The notes beneath the pieces were generated by a model that saw only the letters and a program-made list of their open reading frames with translations, was not told the DNA's origin and did no database searches. The position numbers were made by a program, and so were the translations under genes. This document shows positions 1-4,910 of a stretch of DNA of 7,154 nt, one piece after another. Origin of the DNA: Spirochaetia bacterium (GTDB lineage: Bacteria > Spirochaetota > Spirochaetia > Treponematales > Breznakiellaceae); assembly GCA_026002265.1 (NCBI GenBank), contig BOBG01000100.1, positions 1 to 7,154 of the forward strand. The letters are read 5' to 3'. Within the stretch, counting starts at the first letter, position 1, and each line of letters begins with the position of its first letter.

Positions 1-1267
1 CAATAATATCTTTAATATTTTCAGTACCGATAGATAACCGGATTGTATTCGGTTTGATTCCCTGATCCAAAAGTTCAGATTCTGAAAGTTGAGAATGGGT
101 TGTCGTGGCCGGATGAATCACCAATGATTTTAAATCCGCAACATTGGCAAGGAGCGAGAAAATCTGAAGCCGGTCAATGAACTGGTGCGCTTCTGTAACG
201 CCACCCTTGATTTCAAACGTAAAAATGGACCCCGCGCCCTTGGGAAAATATTTTTTGTAAATATTGTGGCTCGGCTCGCTGGGCAGACTCGGATGATGAA
301 TCGCCTCGACTTTCGGCTGCATTTGCAAGTATTCAAGCACTTTAAGTGTGTTTTCAACGTGGCGTTCGACCCGGAGCGAAAGGGTTTCGACCCCTTGCAA
401 CAGCAAAAACGCATTAAACGGAGCAATCGCGGCACCGGTATCCCGAAGGAGAATAGTCCGTATCCGCGTGACGTAAGCTGCGGCACCGACTGCTTTTGTG
501 AAAGAAAGCCCATGATAACTGGGACTCGGCTCGGTAATATGAGGGAATTTTCCACTGCCTTCCCAGTCAAATTTCCCGGAATCAACGATAATTCCGCCGA
601 GAGTCGTTCCGTGCCCGCCCAAAAATTTGGTCGCAGAGTGAATCACAATATCCGCACCATATTCAATGGGCCGCAGTAAATAGGGAGTTGTAAACGTTGC
701 ATCGACCACAAGCGGAATTTTGTTCGCATGGGCGATTTTTGCCACTGCTTCAATATCAATGACATTTGAATTCGGATTGCCCAGGGTTTCAATAAAAATC
801 GCTTTGGTATTTTTCTGAATCGCTTTTTCAAAAGAATCTTTTTCATCCGGATCCACAAACGTTGTGGTAATTCCATACAACGGCAAGGTATGGGCGAATA
901 AATTGTAGGACCCGCCGTAAATTGTTTTTGCAGAAACAATATGATCGCCGGCGCTTGCAAGATTCAAAATTCCGTAGGTAATTGCAGCCGCGCCGGATGC
1001 TAACGCGAGTCCGGCTATTCCGCCTTCAAGTGCCGTAACTCGTTTCTCCAACACATCTTGTGTAGAATTAGTCAAACGATTATAGACATTTCCGGCATCC
1101 CGCAGTCCGAACCGGTCAGCCGCGTGCGCCGCATTTTTGAACACGTATGAAGTCGTCTGATAAATCGGTACAGCCCGCGCATCTGAGGCAGGATCTGGAT
1201 CCTCTTGCCCAATATGCAATTGCTTTGTCTCAAAAGCCCATGTGTCAATGTTAGTTTTTGCCGCCAT
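1..1267 (-). CDS. metY: O-acetylhomoserine sulfhydrylase, 3' end cut by window edge
   Basis: Cytoplasmic PLP enzyme of the Cys/Met-metabolism family, expected to make homocysteine from O-acetylhomoserine and sulfide in methionine synthesis. Translating the minus strand from the ATG at 1267 gives 422 residues without a stop. The family is about 425-435 residues, so only the last few are missing. Visible landmarks: VYNR (61-64; Tyr and Arg usually contact the neighbouring subunit's PLP phosphate), glycine-rich SGAAA (91-95), TIYGG with Tyr117 stacking on PLP, VVDATF with Asp189 for the pyridine nitrogen, and HSATKFLGGHG with Schiff-base Lys214, which fits the family signature. The segment RLSIGTEN (410-417) is the usual carboxylate-binding Arg region. 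The start is supported by an AAAGGAG Shine-Dalgarno 7 nt upstream. Oddities: DATF where DNTF is common, and NST where NPT is common. A gamma-lyase or cystathionine synthase is less likely given the long MetY-type C-terminal half with inserts around 235-255 and 325-345. Confidence 0.95.
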   Translation of the reverse strand, partial: MAAKTNIDTWAFETKQLHIGQEDPDPASDARAVPIYQTTSYVFKNAAHAADRFGLRDAGNVYNRLTNSTQDVLEKRVTALEGGIAGLALASGAAAITYGILNLASAGDHIVSAKTIYGGSYNLFAHTLPLYGITTTFVDPDEKDSFEKAIQKNTKAIFIETLGNPNSNVIDIEAVAKIAHANKIPLVVDATFTTPYLLRPIEYGADIVIHSATKFLGGHGTTLGGIIVDSGKFDWEGSGKFPHITEPSPSYHGLSFTKAVGAAAYVTRIRTILLRDTGAAIAPFNAFLLLQGVETLSLRVERHVENTLKVLEYLQMQPKVEAIHHPSLPSEPSHNIYKKYFPKGAGSIFTFEIKGGVTEAHQFIDRLQIFSLLANVADLKSLVIHPATTTHSQLSESELLDQGIKPNTIRLSIGTENIKDII

Positions 1268-1273
1268 AAGATA

Positions 1274-1280
1274 CTCCTTT
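1274..1280 (-). promoter_or_regulatory. metY ribosome binding site
   Basis: AAAGGAG on the minus strand with a 6-nt gap before the ATG ending at 1267. It fixes the metY start, which also matches the expected MetY N-terminus. Confidence 0.85.
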
Positions 1281-1288
1281 TAGTTTCA

Positions 1289-1310
1289 TAGTAAATGTAC
1301 AAATTTACTA
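1289..1310. promoter_or_regulatory. 22-bp palindrome at metY start site, candidate operator
   Basis: Perfect 8-bp arms TAGTAAAT and ATTTACTA (1289-1296 and 1303-1310) flank a 6-nt centre. The palindrome begins one base downstream of the metY -10 hexamer and covers the predicted +1 near 1305. A dimeric repressor bound here would block transcription start. Leader RNA would be only about 38 nt, too short for a SAM or similar riboswitch, so protein control is the more natural reading. The regulator is not in this window and I cannot name it; Rrf2/CymR-like or other sulfur regulators are possible in principle. The palindrome is seen directly; the operator role is inferred. Confidence 0.5.
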
Positions 1311-1311
1311 G

Positions 1312-1340
1312 GTTATACTGGTCATTAAAAAAAGAGTCAA
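1312..1340 (-). promoter_or_regulatory. sigma-70-type promoter for metY
   Basis: Minus-strand TTGACT (1340-1335) and TATAAC (1317-1312) are separated by exactly 17 bp, a near-consensus housekeeping promoter. The predicted transcription start is near 1305, giving a leader of about 38 nt before metY. Confidence 0.75.
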
Positions 1341-1350
1341 GAAGAACCGG

Positions 1351-1385
1351 AACAAGGGGACAGACCTCCGATCAAAATTTGGATC
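1351..1385. repeat. REP-like tract and imperfect palindrome in divergent intergenic region
   Basis: Between the two divergent -35 boxes lies AAGGGGACAGACCTCC (1354-1369), followed by GATC-A-AAATTT-G-GATC (1370-1385), a 16-bp palindrome with a single mismatched pair. From memory, GGGGACAGACC-type words recur in intergenic repeats of several anaerobic Gram-negative genomes, often near REP-associated transposases, but I see only one copy and no transposase here. The palindrome lies just upstream of the esterase -35, so it could equally be a regulator site. Both roles are speculative. Confidence 0.3.
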
Positions 1386-1400
1386 ATGCTGGAATCAGCA

Positions 1401-1429
1401 TTGACAAAAGTACGTTATGATTCTATTCT
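1401..1429 (+). promoter_or_regulatory. sigma-70-type promoter for secreted esterase
   Basis: Consensus TTGACA (1401-1406), a 17-bp spacer, then TATTCT (1424-1429). Predicted start near 1436, giving a leader of about 25 nt before the ATG at 1461. This placement argues against translation from the in-frame ATG at 1386, which lies upstream of the promoter. Confidence 0.7.
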
Positions 1430-1451
1430 TTCTTTAATCTTTTTTTGTTTT

Positions 1452-1456
1452 GGAGG
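1452..1456 (+). promoter_or_regulatory. Ribosome binding site deciding the esterase start
   Basis: GGAGG lies 4 nt before the ATG at 1461. The alternative ATG at 1386 has no comparable site, and starting there would put 25 residues in front of an otherwise classical signal peptide. Confidence 0.8.
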
Positions 1457-1460
1457 ATTT

Positions 1461-2837
1461 ATGAAACTACTTAAAACATTAGCATTAACTGCCGGAATTC
1501 TGCTTCTGCCCGGATTCGTCGGCGTAGGAAATGCTCTTGAGACCAATTACAACAAGGTGATTGAGGTGCAGGACTGGGGTTCTGTCGTTACCAAGCTCGT
1601 TGTGTATTTAGGCGAAACCATACCGGCTGCAAAAATTGAAAGTGACAGCTTTGAGGTAAAAGTCAGCCGGTCAGATACCCGTGTACCGGGTGGACTCGCA
1701 CTCCCTCAACAGGATGAAAAGGTCACTGTTCTTGAAGTGTACATTTCTGATGCAGAGGGTAACCGGGCCGCAGTAGGTGAATATGCAACTCTCGCTCTCC
1801 TGTACAAAAGCGGTCAGAATTCAGGCGATGAACTCATTGGTGCGCTTGCTTCTGTGTTAAATTATGCAGATGGATTCAATCGGTGGGTTGACGGTCAATA
1901 CACTATTACCCAAAAAAAGCCGATTGGTAAAGTTACCGATCTGTATACCAACACTCTCAAAAAAACCTACCGCCCCCAGATCGATCTGTTTAATACGAGT
2001 GGTAATATCCGGGAAGGTGATGTGACACTCACTTATGCGGATTTCCGTCCCTCCGGATTGTACCGGGCAAAGACTGTTCCTCTCCTCGTATGGCTCCATG
2101 GCGGTGGAGAAGGTGGTACTGACGCAACTATTCCCCTTGCGGCGAATAAGGCAGTAGCATTTGCCTCACCTGAAGTTCAGAAAATATTTGGCGGTGCTTT
2201 GTACGTGCTCGTTCCCCAGACTCCTACTCGTTGGATGGAAGAAGCTGGTGAAGCAACTGCTGACCCGGCTGCAGCGGCAGCCACCCCGACTGGTCCTATT
2301 ACCAGCATATACACCGCTGCAACCAAAGCTCTCATTCAAAAGTATGTTGATCAAAACAAAGCTATTGATCCGGATCGTATCTATATCGGCGGACTTTCCA
2401 ACGGTGGTTATCTCACCCAGCTTTTAATCATGGATGATCCGACCTATTTCGCGGCTGCGGTTCCGGTTGCTTCCGCTGCTCTTGATGCCCGTATCACCGA
2501 TGAGCAAATTGATTCGATCCTTGATTTGCCGATTTGGTACGTTAATGCGGCCAAAGACGATACAGTTCCGGCCGTAATCAATTCATTGGCAACTTACGAC
2601 CGTTTGATCAAAAAAGGTGCATCCAGAGTATATTACAGCTATCCTGCGGATGTACGGGCCTTTGAACCTGATGGTGTTACCGTTGTTTACCCCGGTCACT
2701 GGTCATGGATTTATGTGTACAACAATGCTTTGACTCAGAGAATCAATGATGTCAGTGTTAATCTTCTCGACTGGCTCGCTGCTCAGTCGAGAAATTTAGC
2801 CGTTCCGGCTAGAGCTGTAGCAACACCGGCTGAATAA
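1461..2837 (+). CDS. Secreted alpha/beta-hydrolase esterase with N-terminal Ig-like domain
   Basis: A 458-residue exported serine hydrolase. Residues 1-25 form a signal peptide (basic MKLLK, hydrophobic core, small residues ending GNA), with likely cleavage after Ala25. Residues about 30-160 are beta-rich, carry no catalytic motif, and resemble the Ig-like N-domain seen in Thermotoga EstA-type esterases. The hydrolase domain runs from about 185 to 440: oxyanion-hole motif WLHGGGEGG (211-219), nucleophile elbow GGLSNGG with Ser313, acid candidates Asp366 or Asp367 in AKDDTVP, and His413 in GHWSW. This completes a catalytic triad in the expected order. Closest families are EstA/feruloyl-esterase/PHB-depolymerase-like hydrolases, acting on ester substrates in the periplasm or outside the cell; the substrate is not deducible. 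An Ala/Pro-rich stretch (264-280) just before the Ser motif looks like a flexible lid insert, and the C-terminus (445-458) is a low-complexity Ala/Pro tail. It has its own promoter and is not part of the downstream unit. Confidence 0.85.
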   Translation: MKLLKTLALTAGILLLPGFVGVGNALETNYNKVIEVQDWGSVVTKLVVYLGETIPAAKIESDSFEVKVSRSDTRVPGGLALPQQDEKVTVLEVYISDAEGNRAAVGEYATLALLYKSGQNSGDELIGALASVLNYADGFNRWVDGQYTITQKKPIGKVTDLYTNTLKKTYRPQIDLFNTSGNIREGDVTLTYADFRPSGLYRAKTVPLLVWLHGGGEGGTDATIPLAANKAVAFASPEVQKIFGGALYVLVPQTPTRWMEEAGEATADPAAAAATPTGPITSIYTAATKALIQKYVDQNKAIDPDRIYIGGLSNGGYLTQLLIMDDPTYFAAAVPVASAALDARITDEQIDSILDLPIWYVNAAKDDTVPAVINSLATYDRLIKKGASRVYYSYPADVRAFEPDGVTVVYPGHWSWIYVYNNALTQRINDVSVNLLDWLAAQSRNLAVPARAVATPAE

Positions 2838-2846
2838 TTTGTACAG

Positions 2847-2896
2847 GCTGTTTCCCCACCTTGGCAGGCTTATAAGGGCTGAAGTGGAGGGGCAGC
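2847..2896 (+). terminator. Possible terminator hairpin after esterase
   Basis: GCTG (2847-2850) can pair with CAGC (2893-2896), and CCCC (2854-2857) with GGGG (2889-2892), with a TTT bulge and two further C-G pairs inside. A T-rich run (2906-2917) begins about 10 nt after the stem rather than directly at it. The stem is interrupted and the loop long, so this is weak; it also abuts the next promoter's -35 box. Confidence 0.3.
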
Positions 2897-2924
2897 TTGA
2901 CAAAATTTTGGTTTTTTGTAGAAT
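2897..2924 (+). promoter_or_regulatory. Strong promoter for tRNA-Gln and the rplY-tilS-ftsH unit
   Basis: Consensus TTGACA (2897-2902), a 16-bp spacer and TAGAAT (2919-2924). The predicted start near 2931 leaves only about 4 nt before the mature tRNA 5' end, as is common for tRNA promoters. No other convincing promoter is seen before rplY, tilS or ftsH, so the same promoter may drive all of them. Confidence 0.75.
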
Positions 2925-2934
2925 TTTGATAATT

Positions 2935-3006
2935 TGGGATGTAGCCAAGCGGTAAGGCACCGGCCTTTGGAGCCGGTATTCACAGGTCCGAATCCTGTCA
3001 TCCCAA
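2935..3006 (+). tRNA. trnQ: tRNA-Gln, anticodon UUG
   Basis: A complete 72-nt cloverleaf. The acceptor stem TGGGATG pairs fully with CATCCCA (2999-3005). The D arm is GCC/GGC with a GG-containing loop. The anticodon stem CCGGC/GCCGG encloses CTTTGGA, giving anticodon TTG at 2967-2969. The T stem is ACAGG/CCTGT. The opening TGGGATGTAGCCAAGCGGTAA is typical of bacterial tRNA-Gln, including the U1-A72 pair. CCA is not encoded; A3006 would be the discriminator base. G37 next to G36 is the recognition pair for the TrmD m1G methylase. Odd points: the T loop reads TCCGAAT, so position 55 is C where U (pseudouridine) is almost universal, and the discriminator is A rather than the G expected for E. 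coli-type GlnRS. The stems are perfect, so it is likely functional. Confidence 0.95.
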
Positions 3007-3007
3007 C

Positions 3008-3014
3008 GAGGTGA
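3008..3014 (+). promoter_or_regulatory. rplY ribosome binding site abutting the tRNA
   Basis: GAGGTGA is an extended match to the anti-Shine-Dalgarno, 7 nt before the rplY ATG at 3022. It starts only one base after the tRNA discriminator base, so tRNA 3' processing of the primary transcript would cut at the edge of the rplY ribosome binding site. Confidence 0.85.
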
Positions 3015-3021
3015 TTAAAAA

Positions 3022-3642
3022 ATGGCTCAAATCGTGCTATCAGCACAGACAAGGACAAAAACCGGATCGAGTGTAGCCCGGCGCTTAAGGCGTACGGGAC
3101 AATTTCCGGCCGTTATTTATGGAAGAACCGGAAATACGGTTATGATCGATGTCAACGTAAAGGAATTTGTCAGCAGCGCAAAAAATATTTCCCGGAGTAC
3201 TATTCTCACTATTGCGGTTAAAGATGGAAAATCCTATGAAGTCTTTGTAAAAGACGTTCAGCAAAATATCATCAACGCTATGGTTTTGCATGCGGATTTT
3301 TATGAAGTCGAAGCAGATGTTGCGCTCCGGGCAAAGGTCAAGATCCATATTCATGGGAATCCAATCGGAGTACGTGACGGCGGAATTTTGGAATTACCGG
3401 TTCATGAAGTTGAAGTGGAGTGTCTCCCCAAATATCTCCCGCCCCGGATCGATGTGGATATTGCAGATTTAAAGGTAAATCAATCGATTCATATCCGGGA
3501 TCTGAATTTGGGTGAAAATGTCCGGGTACTCTCCGGATCCGATCAAGTCATTGCCTTGGTGAAATTTGCCAAGGCTGAAGCTGCGACCGCGGCTGCTGAA
3601 ACTGAAGCAACTGCCACACCGGCTCCTGAAGCGAAATCCTAA
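3022..3642 (+). CDS. rplY: 50S ribosomal protein L25, long CTC/TL5 type
   Basis: A 206-residue protein that binds 5S rRNA in the central protuberance of the large subunit. The N-terminal L25 domain (about 1-93) contains SVARRLRRTGQFPAVIYG (17-34) and the characteristic KDVQQN...VLHADFYEV segment (78-96). The C-terminal TL5 domain (about 98-183) contains the HGNPIGVRDGGILE and LPKYLPPRIDVDI motifs. This is the long general-stress-protein CTC form, as opposed to the short E. coli form of about 94 residues. An Ala/Glu/Thr-rich acidic tail (184-206) is low complexity and typical of the long form. It follows tRNA-Gln by 15 nt and precedes tilS by 2 nt, so it is probably cotranscribed with both. 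The pth gene that often follows rplY in other bacteria is absent here. Confidence 0.95.
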   Translation: MAQIVLSAQTRTKTGSSVARRLRRTGQFPAVIYGRTGNTVMIDVNVKEFVSSAKNISRSTILTIAVKDGKSYEVFVKDVQQNIINAMVLHADFYEVEADVALRAKVKIHIHGNPIGVRDGGILELPVHEVEVECLPKYLPPRIDVDIADLKVNQSIHIRDLNLGENVRVLSGSDQVIALVKFAKAEAATAAAETEATATPAPEAKS

Positions 3643-3644
3643 AT

Positions 3645-4910
3645 GTGTTTGAAAAAACTGTTTCTGCGGCCCTTAACAAATTTGAGGCAGGTGCAGTTTT
3701 TTTAGCCGCAGTATCCGGCGGAGCTGATTCGACTGCGATGGTGACGGCACTCTATGCGATTCAAAAAAATTTCCATGTTCTCCATGTTGAACATGGGATC
3801 CGGCCCGAGCCGGAACGGCATGGCGATGTTGAGTTTGTTACGGAATTATGCCGGAATTACGGTGTTCCATACCGGATTGTGCGGATTCGTCCTGGCGCCA
3901 TTGAACAGATTGCCCGGCGGCGGTCCATTGGAATTGAGGCATCTGCCCGGCTCCTCCGGCACCGGATCTGGAATCAGGAGGCTCACCGGATTGGAGCGGA
4001 ACGGGTTCTTGTTGCCCATACTCAAGACGATCTTCTTGAAACAGTGCTGATGCGCTTTCTCCGGGGAAGTGGTCCGGCCGGACTCGCTGCATTGCCTCAA
4101 GACACAGGTACTATTCTGCGTCCACTTTTGACGCTGAATCGTGCGGATGTTCTTGCATACCTCTCTGAAAAAAAATGTTCTTACCGGACTGATTCCACAA
4201 ATGACGATATTCGATTTTTCCGGAACCGAATTCGGCATTGCCTCATCCCCTGTCTCAACGAATATTTTCCCGATTGGAAAAAGCCGGTGCGCGATCTTGC
4301 GGAAACACAACGTTTTGTCACTGATTTTTTGCAGATTCAGAGCCATGATTCGATTGTGTGGGACGAGGATTCCGGCTTCCTAACTACTGATGCTGAATCG
4401 TTTTTTGCGCGATCACCCATTATTCGTGAAGAAGCGCTTTTTCAGGCGGCTGACCTCATAATGAGCCGGAGTAATGCTTCTTGTGAGCAGCCGGATCCTG
4501 CCCGGCACAAGGAAAAAATGCCGCGGCGGGAGACGCTCCGCAGTTATAACCGGAATTCCAAAAGTATGGACGCGGGTCCGATCCAGATTGTACGGAATAA
4601 ATCCCGGATTGAGATTAGATCCGCGGAACAAATACCGGAACAAGCTTTTGCATTATTGATTAAAAACCCCGGAATCTATATGGTACATGGTATAAGTGTT
4701 TGGTGCGGACCTGTGGAAAAAAATGCAGAGTCCGGTTTTTGTGCGGAGTTGCCTCTTGTTTTCCGTCAGGAATCTCAGTGCATAATCGCTGCCGAAGATC
4801 AGCTCGGTACTGCCGCAGTTATTTATTATGGAAATACTGTAAAAATGGTACCGGCGAGATCTTCCGGCACTTTTTACTTTCATATCTCAAAAGGAGAAAA
4901 AAATGGCTGA
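3645..4910 (+). CDS. tilS: tRNA(Ile)-lysidine synthase with atypical C-terminal region
   Basis: A 421-residue cytoplasmic enzyme that uses ATP and lysine to convert C34 of tRNA-Ile(CAU) into lysidine, so that it reads AUA. The N-terminal PP-loop domain is complete: SGGADS (24-29) binds ATP, LHVEHGIR (46-53) follows, and AHTQDDLLETVLMRFLRGSG (124-143) is the diagnostic TilS block. RPLLTLNRADVLAYL (159-173) and TDSTNDD...RNRIRH (182-198) complete the catalytic part. Residues about 275-315 are polar and low in conservation. In the C-terminal domain the LPLVFR strand (369-374) is present, but the GDRI and GG-x-K-x-K core that normally follows is not; the protein continues almost at once with IIAAEDQLGTAAV (380-392). 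The start is GTG at 3645, 2 nt after the rplY stop, with no clear own Shine-Dalgarno, suggesting translational coupling. The ATG at 3643 is in the rplY frame, not this one. Arg CGG codons and CCGG words are very dense. Confidence 0.9.
   Translation: MFEKTVSAALNKFEAGAVFLAAVSGGADSTAMVTALYAIQKNFHVLHVEHGIRPEPERHGDVEFVTELCRNYGVPYRIVRIRPGAIEQIARRRSIGIEASARLLRHRIWNQEAHRIGAERVLVAHTQDDLLETVLMRFLRGSGPAGLAALPQDTGTILRPLLTLNRADVLAYLSEKKCSYRTDSTNDDIRFFRNRIRHCLIPCLNEYFPDWKKPVRDLAETQRFVTDFLQIQSHDSIVWDEDSGFLTTDAESFFARSPIIREEALFQAADLIMSRSNASCEQPDPARHKEKMPRRETLRSYNRNSKSMDAGPIQIVRNKSRIEIRSAEQIPEQAFALLIKNPGIYMVHGISVWCGPVEKNAESGFCAELPLVFRQESQCIIAAEDQLGTAAVIYYGNTVKMVPARSSGTFYFHISKGEKNG
4891..4896 (+). promoter_or_regulatory. 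ftsH ribosome binding site inside tilS
   Basis: AAGGAG lies within the last tilS codons, 6 nt before the ftsH ATG at 4903. ftsH therefore has its own strong ribosome binding site although it overlaps tilS by 8 nt. Confidence 0.85.

Noticed and set aside
130..585. 151-codon open frame on the minus strand
   Set aside because: It is a shifted frame of metY; the true metY frame continues uninterrupted through it to the window edge.
185..679. 164-codon open frame on the plus strand
   Set aside because: It lies antisense to metY, whose minus-strand frame has clear family motifs throughout; the product shows no recognisable domain.
1268..1310. SAM-type riboswitch upstream of metY
   Set aside because: The predicted leader is only about 38 nt, too short for known SAM riboswitches, and contains just the palindrome and Shine-Dalgarno.
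1386..1460. 25-residue N-terminal extension of the esterase from ATG 1386
   Set aside because: The best promoter lies inside this stretch, there is no ribosome binding site at 1386, and the start at 1461 gives a proper signal peptide with GGAGG upstream.
3846..4346. 166-codon minus-strand open frame
   Set aside because: It is antisense to the conserved catalytic part of tilS and has no recognisable motif; long antisense frames are expected given the codon use here.
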